Source: an uncultured Treponema sp. (GTDB taxonomy: Bacteria; Spirochaetota; Spirochaetia; Treponematales; Treponemataceae). From it: 32,341 bases of DNA. The notes below the pieces were generated by a model. It was not told the DNA's origin. It was given only the letters and a program-made list of their open reading frames with translations, and searched no databases. How positions within the stretch are numbered: the first letter of the stretch is position 1; every line of letters begins with the position of its first letter. Location of the stretch: positions 1 to 32,341 of the forward strand of contig NZ_CAMCEC010000026.1 in the NCBI RefSeq assembly GCF_945873775.1, given 5' to 3'. A program made the translations under genes and the position numbers. This document shows, one piece after another, positions 1 through 8,167 of the stretch.

Positions 1-2
1 TT

Positions 3-602
3 GAAACAGAATGTTTTAATGCGTTCAGGAGCGACGTTGTGTTCAAGGGCAATGCGACTCACACGGGAACAGCGCGCGGCACAATGGTAAACGCAATCAG
101 CATGGCTTCGTCCTTTGTTGCAAATCTTCCTGCTGGAGAACGCCCGGAAACAACAGACGGCAGGCAAGGATTTTTTGCGCTGATTTCAATTGAAGGTTCT
201 ATAGAAGAATCGAAGGTTTCTCTTTTGCTCCGTGATTTTTCTGCGGACGGAATGGAAAAAAGAAAATCTACGGTTGAGCTTCTTGCAAAAACTATTTCTG
301 AACTTTTTGGCGGAAAGGCTGAAGTTTTGCACACACAGCAGTATTTGAACATGAAAGAAAATTTGGACAAGAATCCAAAAGTTGCAGAGCGGCTTGTTTC
401 AGCGTATAAGGCGAGCGGAATAGAGCCGGTTTTTACTCCGATTCGCGGCGGCACTGACGGTTCTAGGCTTACGGAAATGGGAATTCCTTGTCCGAATATT
501 TTTACAGGTGGACACAATTTTCATTCGCGCAATGAATGGGCTAGCCTTGACCAGATGATAAAAGCAGTTGAAGTTCTAGTTCATCTTTGCTGTGGCGAAT
601 GA
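3..602 (+). CDS. pepT: Peptidase T, C-terminal part (5' end outside window)
   Basis: This is the C-terminal half of peptidase T, a cytoplasmic dinuclear-zinc aminopeptidase of the M20B family that removes the N-terminal residue of tripeptides. The open frame runs from the first bases of the window, so the gene is partial and no start is visible. Family signatures are clear: a dimerisation-domain stretch with HTGTARGTMVNA, the motif PIRGGTDGSRL, and the metal-site region FTGGHNFHSRNEW near the C terminus, which carries a conserved His ligand. About 199 residues are present, against roughly 410 for the full enzyme. The gene ends 63 bp before murA, which has its own promoter, so the two are probably separate transcription units. 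The family call rests on several blocks that match what I recall of E. coli PepT. Confidence 0.93.
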   Translation, partial: ETECFNAFRSDVVFKGNATHTGTARGTMVNAISMASSFVANLPAGERPETTDGRQGFFALISIEGSIEESKVSLLLRDFSADGMEKRKSTVELLAKTISELFGGKAEVLHTQQYLNMKENLDKNPKVAERLVSAYKASGIEPVFTPIRGGTDGSRLTEMGIPCPNIFTGGHNFHSRNEWASLDQMIKAVEVLVHLCCGE

Positions 603-630
603 TTTTCCATAGATAATATTTTTGCCCAAA

Positions 631-659
631 TTGAAATTCATTCAAAATCTGTTTATAAT
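631..659 (+). promoter_or_regulatory. Promoter of murA, probably giving a leaderless mRNA
   Basis: A near-consensus sigma-70 promoter is visible: -35 TTGAAA at 631-636, a 17-nt spacer, and -10 TATAAT at 654-659. Only six bases separate the -10 box from the murA ATG at 666. Transcription should therefore start at or next to the A of the start codon. No Shine-Dalgarno sequence precedes the ATG. Confidence 0.7.
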
Positions 660-665
660 TGCGCT

Positions 666-1949
666 ATGTATGAATATAAAATAGAAGGCGGTTTTCCAAT
701 AAAGGGAACTATAAAGGCAAGCGGAAACAAAAATGCAGCTCTTCCTTGCATTGCGGCTTCCTTGCTTACTTCCGAAAAAGTTATTTTACGAAATATTCCA
801 GAAATTGAAGATACAGGCGTTATGCTTTTGATTTTGCAGTCGTTTGGCGCAAAAGTTGAAAAGCTTTCTGAAAATGCCTGGGAAATAAATGCTTCTGAAA
901 TATCTCGAAATGATATTCCTCCTGAGCTCAGTAAAAAAATCCGCGCTTCAATTCTTTTTGCAGGACCTTTGCTTGCCCGCACTGGAAAAGCCATAATGCC
1001 GCCTCCTGGTGGAGATGTTATTGGCCGCCGCCGTCTTGACACTCACTTTCTTGCGCTTGAAGAACTTGGCGCACGTGTTTCAATAGACCGAAAATTTGAG
1101 TTCAGCGCGAATAAGCTTGTTGGCTCTGATATTTTTCTTGACGAAACTTCTGTTACTGCCACAGAAAATGCTGTTATGGCGGCTGTTCTTGCGGAAGGTT
1201 CAACAGAAATTACAAATGCAGCTAGCGAGCCTCACGTTCAGGATTTGTGCAATATGCTGAATGCAATGGGCGCAAAAATTTCAGGAGTTGGATCAAATAT
1301 TTTAAAGATTGAAGGCGTAAAAAAGCTTAAGGGCTGCGATTTTTCAATTGGCCCGGATTTTATGGAAATAGGTTCGTTTATTGGACTTGCCGCCGCTACT
1401 CACGGCTCTATAAAAATTGAAGGTGTCCGTGTAAATGATTTGCGCCCGCTGCGAATTTCTTTTAACAAGCTTGGAATCCGCTGGGATATTGAAGAAGATG
1501 TTCTTACAGTTTCCGCGGATCAGGAAATGAAAGTGAACACAGATTTAGGCGGAATGATTCCAAAAATTGATGACAGTCCTTGGCCGGGATTTCCGCCGGA
1601 TTTAACTTCGATTATGACAGTTGTTGCAACTCAAGTTGAAGGAACTGTTTTGATTTTTGAAAAAATGTTTGAAAGCCGAATGTTCTTTGTGGACAAGCTT
1701 ATAAGCATGGGCGCGCGAATTACGCTTTGTGATCCTCACCGTGCTGTTGTTGCAGGTCCAAGTTCTCTTCATGGCGAGCATCTTGTTTCTCCTGATGTCC
1801 GTGCTGGAATGGCAATGGTTATTGCGGCTCTTTGTGCCCGTGGAGAAAGCCGGATTAGCAATGTGTATCAGATTGAACGTGGCTACGAAAACCTTGTGGA
1901 ACGCTTAAAGTCTCTTGGCGCGCATATAGAAAAAATAGACATCGCTTGA
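666..1949 (+). CDS. murA: UDP-N-acetylglucosamine 1-carboxyvinyltransferase, Cys-to-Asp type
   Basis: MurA transfers the enolpyruvyl group of phosphoenolpyruvate to UDP-GlcNAc, the first committed step of peptidoglycan synthesis in the cytoplasm. The 427-residue length and the EPSP-synthase-like double-domain fold match the family: SGNKNAALP near residues 19-27, the catalytic loop at 112-121, and [15 protein letters not shown] near the C terminus. The loop reads [14 protein letters not shown], so Asp117 (codon GAT at 1014-1016) replaces the usual catalytic Cys (Cys115 in E. coli). Asp at this position is known in mycobacteria, chlamydiae and Borrelia, where it makes MurA insensitive to fosfomycin, so the same is inferred here. 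The ATG at 666 is supported by the promoter immediately upstream. There is no ribosome binding site. Confidence 0.95.
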   Translation: MYEYKIEGGFPIKGTIKASGNKNAALPCIAASLLTSEKVILRNIPEIEDTGVMLLILQSFGAKVEKLSENAWEINASEISRNDIPPELSKKIRASILFAGPLLARTGKAIMPPPGGDVIGRRRLDTHFLALEELGARVSIDRKFEFSANKLVGSDIFLDETSVTATENAVMAAVLAEGSTEITNAASEPHVQDLCNMLNAMGAKISGVGSNILKIEGVKKLKGCDFSIGPDFMEIGSFIGLAAATHGSIKIEGVRVNDLRPLRISFNKLGIRWDIEEDVLTVSADQEMKVNTDLGGMIPKIDDSPWPGFPPDLTSIMTVVATQVEGTVLIFEKMFESRMFFVDKLISMGARITLCDPHRAVVAGPSSLHGEHLVSPDVRAGMAMVIAALCARGESRISNVYQIERGYENLVERLKSLGAHIEKIDIA

Positions 1950-2021
1950 CGTCTTGTTGAAATATAAATAAAAAAAGAATAATCTATGCTATTAGCAGTA
2001 TAGAATTTCGAGGAATTGAAA

Positions 2022-3779
2022 ATGGCAGTTGATGAAAAATTACAGACAATACGCCACAGTTGTGCGCACGTAATGGCAGAAGCAGTTTTAAATCTTTTTC
2101 CGGGAACAAAAATTGCAATCGGTCCTGCAATAGAAAACGGATTTTATTATGATTTTGATTTTCCAGAAGGACACAAAGTCTGCGCGGAAGATTTTGCTTC
2201 AATAGAAAAAGAAATGCGCAAAATTATTTCCGGCAACCATGATTTTATCCGCAAAGAAGTTTCAAAGTCAGAAGCGCTTGAGCTTTTTAAAGATCAGCCT
2301 TACAAGGAAGAGCTTATAAAGGAACTTCCAGAAGGCGAAGTTATAACAACTTATGAGCAGGACGGCTACCTTGATTTGTGCCGTGGTCCTCATGTTGCGA
2401 ATACAAAGGAAATAAATCAGCAGTCATTTAAACTTATGAGCATTGCTGGCGCTTATTGGAGAGGAGATGTAAAGAGGCCGATGCTTACACGCATTTATGC
2501 AGTTTGCTTTTACAAGCCGAATGATTTAAAAGATTATCTTACAATGCTTGAAGAGGCGGACAAACGAGATCACCGCAAACTTGGCGTGCAGCTGGATTTG
2601 TTCCATCTTGACCCGGAAGATCCTGGTCAGATTTTCTGGCATCCGAATGGCTGGACAATGTACGTAACTTTGCAGGACTATATGCGCGAAAAAATCCGCA
2701 AAGACGGTTATATGGAAGTAAATACGCCAGCTATAATGCCTCGCACTTTGTGGGAGCGTTCCGGGCACTGGGGACATTACCAAAAAAATATGTTTGTTAC
2801 TGAAAGTGAAAAACGTATGTTTGCAATCAAGCCCATGAACTGTCCTGGCGCGCTTGAAATTTTTAATTCAAGAGTCCGCTCATACAAAGACTTGCCGATG
2901 CGTCTTGCGGAATTCGGACATTGTGTTCGCAACGAGCCGAGCGGAACTTTGCATGGAATTATGCGTGTGCGTGGATTTGTTCAGGACGATGCGCATATTA
3001 TCTGCACAGAAGATCAGATTGAAAGTGAAGTTTCTAAATTCTGCCGTTTGCTTCTTGATGTTTATAAAGATTTTGGCTTTGACAAAAATTTGCTTGTAAA
3101 ACTTTCTACAATGCCGGAAGATCACGTTGGCGATTTGGAAACTTGGCAGCACGCGGAAAAAGCGTTGGCGGCGGCTTGCAAGTCAGCAGGAATGGAATAT
3201 GAGATTCAGCCTGGTGAAGGCGCATTCTACGGACCTAAACTTGAGTTCACGCTTATTGATGCTCTTGGCCGTCAGTGGCAGTGCGGAACAATTCAGCTTG
3301 ACTATCAGCTTCCGAGCGCAGAACGACTTAATGCTGAATATATCGGCGCGGACAATCAAAAGCATCATCCTGTAATGTTGCACCGCGCGGTTCTTGGTTC
3401 TCTTGAGCGCTTCCTTGGAATTCTGATTGAAAACTATGCTGGTGTTTTCCCTGCTTGGCTTTCTTTTGAGCAGGCGGCGGTTGTTCCTGTTGCTCTAGAA
3501 TTCAACTCTTATGCTGAAAAAGTTGCTGATGAGCTTAAGTCGCTTGGAGTGCGCGCAAATGCTTATACAGACGACAGCAACATGAAAAACAAAATCAAGA
3601 ACATTTCAACGGAACACAGAACTCCGTACATTCTTGTTGTTGGAGAAAAAGAACAGGGAGAAAATTCCGTTACTTGCCGCTTTAGATTTTCATCCAAGAT
3701 TCCGCAGAAGACATTTGCTCTCAAGGAATTTGAAGATTATATCTTGGACAAAATCAGAACGCATTACAACGGAATTTAA
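2022..3779 (+). CDS. thrS: Threonyl-tRNA synthetase lacking the TGS domain
   Basis: This class II synthetase charges tRNA-Thr. The ATG at 2022 is preferred over the in-frame TTG at 2016 because AGGAA at 2011-2015 sits at proper spacing. The 585-residue protein starts directly in the editing domain: HSCAH at 12-16 and DLCRGPH with Cys120 and His124 form the deacylation site that removes mischarged serine. The catalytic core holds the zinc ligands Cys274 (PMNCPG), His325 (QDDAHI) and His454 (MLHRA). Motif 2 is near RNEPSG and motif 3 near [16 protein letters not shown], followed by the anticodon-binding domain. The N-terminal TGS domain (about 60 residues in E. coli ThrRS) is absent, with no frame for it upstream. 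This may be a spirochaete lineage trait. The stop codon overlaps the converging lipoprotein gene. Confidence 0.95.
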   Translation: MAVDEKLQTIRHSCAHVMAEAVLNLFPGTKIAIGPAIENGFYYDFDFPEGHKVCAEDFASIEKEMRKIISGNHDFIRKEVSKSEALELFKDQPYKEELIKELPEGEVITTYEQDGYLDLCRGPHVANTKEINQQSFKLMSIAGAYWRGDVKRPMLTRIYAVCFYKPNDLKDYLTMLEEADKRDHRKLGVQLDLFHLDPEDPGQIFWHPNGWTMYVTLQDYMREKIRKDGYMEVNTPAIMPRTLWERSGHWGHYQKNMFVTESEKRMFAIKPMNCPGALEIFNSRVRSYKDLPMRLAEFGHCVRNEPSGTLHGIMRVRGFVQDDAHIICTEDQIESEVSKFCRLLLDVYKDFGFDKNLLVKLSTMPEDHVGDLETWQHAEKALAAACKSAGMEYEIQPGEGAFYGPKLEFTLIDALGRQWQCGTIQLDYQLPSAERLNAEYIGADNQKHHPVMLHRAVLGSLERFLGILIENYAGVFPAWLSFEQAAVVPVALEFNSYAEKVADELKSLGVRANAYTDDSNMKNKIKNISTEHRTPYILVVGEKEQGENSVTCRFRFSSKIPQKTFALKEFEDYILDKIRTHYNGI

Positions 3780-4438
3780 AAATCTATAGAGAAAATTTTT
3801 TCTTCAGATAAAGTCAGAAAATCCGTAAGTGGAATAGAAAATCGTTTTGTTTTTCCTGCTGGCGAAACAAGCGAAAGTTCCACTGCGGATTTTTTTAGTT
3901 CCTGCGCAAGATTTTCACCGTAGACAACCGCAACTAAATCTTCGTATTCGCTGGCAGTCATTTCTTCGCCTGTAAAAACCGGAGCCATAAGAAGGTCAAA
4001 AAAACTTTGCGTTTCTGCAGGAAGCGTTGAAGCTAATTTTTTTATATTTTCCGGGCTGAATTTTATTTTTAATGATTTTTCATTCTGGGAAACAAAGCTT
4101 GAAAAATTTCCAGTTCCAGAAATATTCAGTTTGGAAAATTCTGGAGACGAAACTTTTGCATTTTTGAATTCTGAATTTTCTAGCGCGGATTTTATTTTTT
4201 TTGTATCGAAAATTACAAGCTCGTTATTTGAATCAAGTCCGCCGCTGGAATTAATTTCGCTTAGTCCGCTTGAAGCTTCTTTTATTGCAGTTGAAATTAC
4301 TTCGCCTAAATCAATTTCAGCTGAAAAAGTCTGCATTCCATTTTTTTCCGCTTTGACTTGAACCAAAGATGCGCAGCCTGTAAATGCAAGAAGAATAAAA
4401 AGATAAAAGGTTGCGCATATATATTTTGCTCTTTTCAT
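3776..4438 (-). CDS. Small predicted lipoprotein of unknown function
   Basis: I do not recognise a functional family. The 220-residue protein starts with a lipoprotein signal: a charged N terminus (MKRAKY), a hydrophobic stretch and the lipobox-like LAFTGC, with Cys22 as the likely lipidated residue. It is therefore expected to be membrane-anchored, facing the periplasm or cell surface. The rest is soluble, rich in Ser, Lys and Glu, with no repeats or catalytic motif that I can see. It starts 30 bp after the NlpC/P60 gene on the same strand and has no clear Shine-Dalgarno site, so it is probably the second gene of that operon. Its last bases overlap the stop of thrS, which converges on it. 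It may assist or localise the endopeptidase, but that is context only. Confidence 0.8.
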   Translation of the reverse strand: MKRAKYICATFYLFILLAFTGCASLVQVKAEKNGMQTFSAEIDLGEVISTAIKEASSGLSEINSSGGLDSNNELVIFDTKKIKSALENSEFKNAKVSSPEFSKLNISGTGNFSSFVSQNEKSLKIKFSPENIKKLASTLPAETQSFFDLLMAPVFTGEEMTASEYEDLVAVVYGENLAQELKKSAVELSLVSPAGKTKRFSIPLTDFLTLSEEKIFSIDF

Positions 4439-4468
4439 ATTATTGAAAACAGATTTTTGCTGAAAATG

Positions 4469-5047
4469 TTACTTTTTTTGTACTCTTGCATTTTGTGTTT
4501 TTGTGTTTTGAGCTTGTACTTTTGTGCGCGGAAGAATTCTTCCATATCCAAAGAAATGGTTTTTCCAAAAACGTTCACTAATCAATGTGAGTTGAACTCC
4601 TGTTTTTGGTCCGTCGCTTACTGCTGAAACGAAAACGCGCTTTCCGTTGAATTCAGTGATCGGTCCGCGGTAAACTCCGCAATAAAGTCCGATATGTGTT
4701 ACGCGGTCAGAGTTCGGGTCGTTTTTAAAGAACATCAAGTCGCCTGGCTCTTTTTCCTTTGGGTCGATTTTTAGTATGCGGCTGCTGTTGTAAATTTCGT
4801 TTGCGGTGCGCGGAAGCTGAATGCCTGCTCCGTTTTTAACTGCATAATCTATGAATCCGCTGCAGTCGAATCCTGTTTCCGGATCTGTTCCGCCGTAAAC
4901 ATATTTTGTTCCTACAAATGAAAGCGAATATGTTATGAGTTTTTGTCTTCTTTCTGAAACTTTCGGGGCTGCAAAGATTCCCTGAATAATTATAAGGGAA
5001 AAAATAAAATAAAATGAAAGTTTGTAAATTTTGTGGTACATTTTCAT
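4469..5047 (-). CDS. Secreted NlpC/P60 family peptidoglycan endopeptidase
   Basis: NlpC/P60 enzymes are cysteine peptidases that cut peptide stems of peptidoglycan, usually next to the D-Glu-meso-DAP bond. The 192-residue protein has an N-terminal signal segment (hydrophobic residues about 10-26, likely cleaved after IFAA). It then has the single catalytic domain: Cys62 in GFDCSGFIDYA and His118 in RVTHIGLYCG. The third polar catalytic residue is not assigned with confidence. The C-terminal tail is basic and Gln/Lys-rich. The start is supported by GAGG eight to eleven bases before the ATG. It leads a two-gene operon with the downstream lipoprotein and is likely periplasmic, acting in wall remodelling or daughter-cell separation. 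Confidence 0.9.
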   Translation of the reverse strand: MKMYHKIYKLSFYFIFSLIIIQGIFAAPKVSERRQKLITYSLSFVGTKYVYGGTDPETGFDCSGFIDYAVKNGAGIQLPRTANEIYNSSRILKIDPKEKEPGDLMFFKNDPNSDRVTHIGLYCGVYRGPITEFNGKRVFVSAVSDGPKTGVQLTLISERFWKNHFFGYGRILPRTKVQAQNTKTQNARVQKK

Positions 5048-5147
5048 AATAATACCTCGGAAGAAATTCAGTTTTAGCTTAAAGCATTTTCAAAAAAATA
5101 GTGCCATAATGATGAATTTTTTTCAAGAAGATAACAGGATTTGACAT

Positions 5148-5362
5148 CAGGGCAAACGCATTATAAATAATTTAAGTAAAGTCTGAACGCAGGAACAGTT
5201 TCTGGGGTAAAAACACTCTGATTGCTGTGACCGCGTGAGCGGGCAATTCTATAGTTACTTTGCAACAATCAGCGTGTAGCGCATTATTGCGCGATTTTGA
5301 ACCAGGAAACCGTGCCTGGGAGCCAGTTTTATGCTGAATACATTTATAATGCGTTTGCCCTG
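5148..5362. mobile_element. MITE-like element, copy 1 (215 bp)
   Basis: A non-coding segment is bounded by perfect 20-bp inverted repeats: the left arm at 5148-5167 begins CAGGGCAAACGC and the right arm at 5343-5362 is its exact reverse complement. Immediately outside lies a 10-bp direct repeat, GATTTGACAT, at 5138-5147 and 5363-5372, as expected of a target-site duplication. The interior has small hairpins (for example GCGCA/TGCGC near 5280) and no supported gene. A shorter copy lies at 21346-21446. The long duplication and the arms starting with C would fit derivation from an IS4-group element, but that is inference. The insertion sits directly upstream of the fabV promoter. Confidence 0.82.
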
Positions 5363-5373
5363 GATTTGACATA

Positions 5374-5402
5374 TTGACGTAAAATGTCAAAGTAGATAGA
5401 CT
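5374..5402 (+). promoter_or_regulatory. Candidate fabV promoter with inverted repeat
   Basis: A -35 TTGACG at 5374-5379, a 17-nt spacer and a -10 TAGACT at 5397-5402 form a plausible promoter. The inverted repeat TTGAC/GTCAA (5374-5390) covers the -35 box and spacer and could be an operator. A larger one, TTGACAT (5366-5372) with ATGTCAA (5384-5390), reaches into the target duplication of the MITE-like element. Confidence 0.4.
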
Positions 5403-5440
5403 TTAAAATTATAACTATATTTTTTACAGGAGACTTTAAA

Positions 5441-6658
5441 ATGATTATTAAACCGATGATCCGCAGCAATATGTGTATCAATGCTCATCCAATTGGCTGC
5501 GCAAAAGAAACTGAAAATCAGATTAATTATGTTATAGTTCAGAAAGCAAAGCGTGGAACTAAGACTTTGGCGGAAGGCGGAAAAGCTCCAAAGACTGTTC
5601 TTGTTCTTGGCTGCTCTACAGGCTACGGACTTGCAAGCAGAATTGCAGCAGCTTTTGAATACGGAGCTGACACAATCGGAGTTTCATTTGAAAAACAGCC
5701 TACACAGGTAAAAGGCGGAACTCCTGGCTGGTACAACAACATGGCATTTGACAAGGCCGCAGAGAAAGCCGGATTAAAGACAAAGACTTTCAATGCGGAT
5801 GCTTACAGCGATGAATGCCGCGCGGAAGTTATAAAGCAGCTTAAAGACTGGGGCGCAAAAGCTGACCTTGTTATTTATTCATTGGCAAGTCCTGTCCGCA
5901 CAGATCCAGATACAAAAGTTATGTACCGTTCAGTAATCAAGCCTATTAATCAGGTTTATTCTGGAGCCTCTCTTGATATGATGACCGGAAAAATTACTCA
6001 GGCTTCAACACAGCCGGCAGAAGAAGATGAAATTCCGAACACTGTAAAAGTAATGGGCGGCGAAGACTGGGAAAGATGGATTAAACAGCTTTCAGAAGCG
6101 GATGTTCTTGCAGACGGATGCCGTACTTTGGCTTATTCTTACATCGGACCTTCTCTTTCTCATCCAATTTACCGCGACGGAACAATTGGCGAGGCAAAAA
6201 AGGATTTGGAAAAACGTGCGCACAATATTGATGCTGCTCTTAAGGCAAAAGGCGGAGCTGCTTACGTAAGTGTTAACAAGGGACTTATTACACGTTCATC
6301 TTCTGTTATTCCGATTATCACACAGTACCTTGGCGTTCTTTTCAAGATTATGAAAAAGCAGGGAACTCATGAAGGATGCATTGAGCAGATGGAGCGTTTG
6401 TTTGCCGAGCGTCTTTATACAGCTGACGGAAAAGTTCCTGTAGATTCAGAAAATAGAATCCGCATGGATGACTGGGAAATGGATCCAAAAGTTCAGGATG
6501 AAGTGAATAAAGTTATGCCGGCTGTTACAGAAGAAAATGTAAACGAGCTTGTTGACTTGGCAGGAATTCGCCACGACTTCCTGATTATAAACGGCTTCGA
6601 TGTTGATGGCGTTGACTACAACAAAGAAGTTACAGATATGTCAAAAATAGAATACTAA
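5441..6658 (+). CDS. fabV: Trans-2-enoyl-CoA/ACP reductase (Ter/FabV family)
   Basis: This enzyme reduces the trans-2 double bond of enoyl-CoA (crotonyl-CoA in the Treponema denticola Ter) or enoyl-ACP with NADH. It serves either a fermentative reductive branch or fatty-acid elongation. The length of 405 residues fits the monomeric FabV/Ter family. The N-terminal IIKPMIRSNMCINAHP block and the nucleotide-binding loop VLGCSTGYGLASRIA (about 55-69) are present, as is the family catalytic pair Tyr244 and Lys253 in the Y-x8-K pattern (YRDGTIGEAK). The ATG at 5441 follows an AGGAG at ordinary spacing. The gene stands alone, ahead of a hairpin-rich repeat that separates it from a converging gene. 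In a treponeme the Ter-type (enoyl-CoA) role is more likely than antibiotic-resistant FabI replacement, but both are possible. Confidence 0.95.
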   Translation: MIIKPMIRSNMCINAHPIGCAKETENQINYVIVQKAKRGTKTLAEGGKAPKTVLVLGCSTGYGLASRIAAAFEYGADTIGVSFEKQPTQVKGGTPGWYNNMAFDKAAEKAGLKTKTFNADAYSDECRAEVIKQLKDWGAKADLVIYSLASPVRTDPDTKVMYRSVIKPINQVYSGASLDMMTGKITQASTQPAEEDEIPNTVKVMGGEDWERWIKQLSEADVLADGCRTLAYSYIGPSLSHPIYRDGTIGEAKKDLEKRAHNIDAALKAKGGAAYVSVNKGLITRSSSVIPIITQYLGVLFKIMKKQGTHEGCIEQMERLFAERLYTADGKVPVDSENRIRMDDWEMDPKVQDEVNKVMPAVTEENVNELVDLAGIRHDFLIINGFDVDGVDYNKEVTDMSKIEY

Positions 6659-6663
6659 TTTTT

Positions 6664-6782
6664 TGTCATTAATTGTGTAAAATGACATTGCCGGGCATAG
6701 ACCCGGTGATGTTTGCATAGCAAACTCAGTCAGCAAATCTTTTAAATGATACTAGATTCCCGCATCAAGTGCGGGAATGACA
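6664..6782. repeat. Composite palindromic repeat A (TGTCATT...AATGACA)
   Basis: The segment begins with TGTCATT and ends with AATGACA, forming terminal inverted arms. Inside are the hairpins CCGGG/CCCGG (6691-6706) and TTCCCGCA/TGCGGGAA (6757-6777, five-base loop). It fills the gap between the convergent fabV and outer-membrane barrel genes and could serve as a transcription stop for both. Related elements occur at three other intergenic sites in this window. Confidence 0.7.
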
Positions 6783-6801
6783 GTTTTAGCCTGATATTTT
6801 T

Positions 6802-7947
6802 TTAGAATACAACGCAGACGCCAGCTCCAACGGAATTTTTTCTTCTGTCAGTGTCTGTGGAAATGTCTCCATATACAGTCACTGTAAATCCTTTTGCAAT
6901 TTCAAAGTCAACACGAGGAATTATATTTGCATAAGTGTCTGTGTCTCCTTTGTAGCGGCTGTCAAAAATTCTGATTGTGCTTTCAACGCTTAATGAAAGG
7001 CTGTCTAGTAAGTTATATTTTACCGCCGGAATTATAGAAAAGAAATTCAATGTGTCGCCGTCTTTGTCTGTGTAAGTTTCGTCTCTAAAATGCTGGTAGC
7101 TCGCAATTCCCAAAAGCAATTTGTCAATTCCTGTGTATTCAATGTTTTCAACAAAAACAAGCTGGGCTGGTTTCATTTTTGGAATTTCAGGTTTTCCCAT
7201 TCTGAACTCATTTCGTGTTTTCTGTTTTTGGTAAATTCCTTCTGCGCTGAATTTAATTCCGTTTGCAAATTTCAAATTCACATTTGCGTATCCTGCTCCG
7301 GCTGCTGCAACTGCTCCTCTAAAGCTAAAGAAATCTTTTGTAAAATTTATTCCGCCAACGAATGCGTTTTTTCCGAATTCTTTTGCTCCATTATCGTAGC
7401 CGTCTTTCCGTGGATAAAATTTTTCGCCTTTCGAATATGAATACAAATAATCCTGGACGATTGCGCCGCCGATTTTCAGTTCAGGCAGAATTGAATAAAC
7501 CGCATAGCCGCCAGTTTTTTTTGTGATAAATGTAAACTGCTCAAATCCGGTTGAAGTAAAAAACATATCTTTTATTCTTCCGCCTGAAACAAAAAGTTTT
7601 TGGTCAAGAAATTTTCCCCAGGCGTTTGCGTAAGTTATCATTTTTTCATTGAAAGCGATTTTGTCAAACGAACCTGCATACTGGTATCTTATGCTTGCTC
7701 CGAATTTTTTTTCTGTTCCAATGAATTCGCCATCGAGCCTTATGCGTGAAAATTCATCGTCGCCAAAATAGTCGCCCTTTGTCCAAGTTGCCGCGGAAAA
7801 TGAATTGATGTCGTCATTGTCTTCGCCTTTTGCGCCGTCGAATGCAGTTGAAATTCCAGAGCGGACATGGCCTGAAAGTTTAAAAGTCTGCGCGGAAACA
7901 AAAACTGATGCGCCCGCCAGAATTGCTAAAAAAAAATATTTCTTCAT
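6802..7947 (-). CDS. Outer-membrane beta-barrel protein (porin-like)
   Basis: This is a 381-residue predicted outer-membrane barrel. The start is set at 7947 rather than an upstream in-frame codon because AAGAGG precedes this ATG by about six bases. A typical signal peptide follows (MKKYFFLAILAGASVFVSAQ, cleavage likely after VSA). The mature part alternates polar and hydrophobic residues with many Gly, Tyr and Phe, as in beta strands separated by charged loops. It ends in Phe (VCVVF), the usual recognition signal for barrel assembly by BamA. No enzymatic motif is seen. The gene is divergent from a LacI-type regulator, which suggests substrate-controlled uptake such as sugar entry; the substrate is unknown. 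Alternatively it is one of the treponemal major outer-membrane barrels of unknown ligand. Confidence 0.8.
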   Translation of the reverse strand: MKKYFFLAILAGASVFVSAQTFKLSGHVRSGISTAFDGAKGEDNDDINSFSAATWTKGDYFGDDEFSRIRLDGEFIGTEKKFGASIRYQYAGSFDKIAFNEKMITYANAWGKFLDQKLFVSGGRIKDMFFTSTGFEQFTFITKKTGGYAVYSILPELKIGGAIVQDYLYSYSKGEKFYPRKDGYDNGAKEFGKNAFVGGINFTKDFFSFRGAVAAAGAGYANVNLKFANGIKFSAEGIYQKQKTRNEFRMGKPEIPKMKPAQLVFVENIEYTGIDKLLLGIASYQHFRDETYTDKDGDTLNFFSIIPAVKYNLLDSLSLSVESTIRIFDSRYKGDTDTYANIIPRVDFEIAKGFTVTVYGDISTDTDRRKNSVGAGVCVVF

Positions 7948-7969
7948 AGAAAACCTCTTATGTTGCCTT

Positions 7970-7998
7970 ATGCTAACGATTTTGCTGTTGCTATTCAA
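7970..7998 (-). promoter_or_regulatory. Promoter of the outer-membrane barrel gene
   Basis: On the minus strand, TTGAAT (complement of 7993-7998) is followed after 17 bases by TAGCAT (complement of 7970-7975). The predicted transcript has a short leader of about 15 nt that holds the AGAGG ribosome binding site. Confidence 0.45.
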
Positions 7999-8060
7999 CT
8001 ATTCAAAAAAACTTAGGCTTCCAATATTCATTCAAGTTGTTTATAATATTTTATGTTTAG

Positions 8061-8140
8061 CTGTCATTATCGGACTTGACCCGGTAATAATCTATTGTAA
8101 ATTTTTAGCAGATTCCTATGTCGTAGCATGGGAATGACAG
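8061..8140. repeat. Composite palindromic repeat B
   Basis: Eight-base terminal arms CTGTCATT (8061-8068) and AATGACAG (8133-8140) enclose an imperfect hairpin ATTCC-ATG/CAT-GGAAT. The element lies between the divergent barrel and lacI-type genes, within the likely leader of the regulator. A TATAAT box at 8042-8047 just upstream may be the regulator's -10 region, but its -35 is weak. Confidence 0.6.
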
Positions 8141-8167
8141 CATAAAATCGAACCTTAAGGTGAAAAT

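Noticed and set aside
59..517. Minus-strand 152-residue frame opposite pepT
   Set aside because: It is a shadow of the strongly supported pepT frame with no family features or ribosome site.
5172..5390. Minus-strand frame of 72 residues over the MITE-like element
   Set aside because: It lies within the repeat, lacks a ribosome site and runs through both inverted arms; the shorter second copy does not keep the frame.
7948..7998. Upstream start for the outer-membrane barrel gene
   Set aside because: It would place residues before the signal peptide and run through the promoter; 7947 has a good ribosome site.
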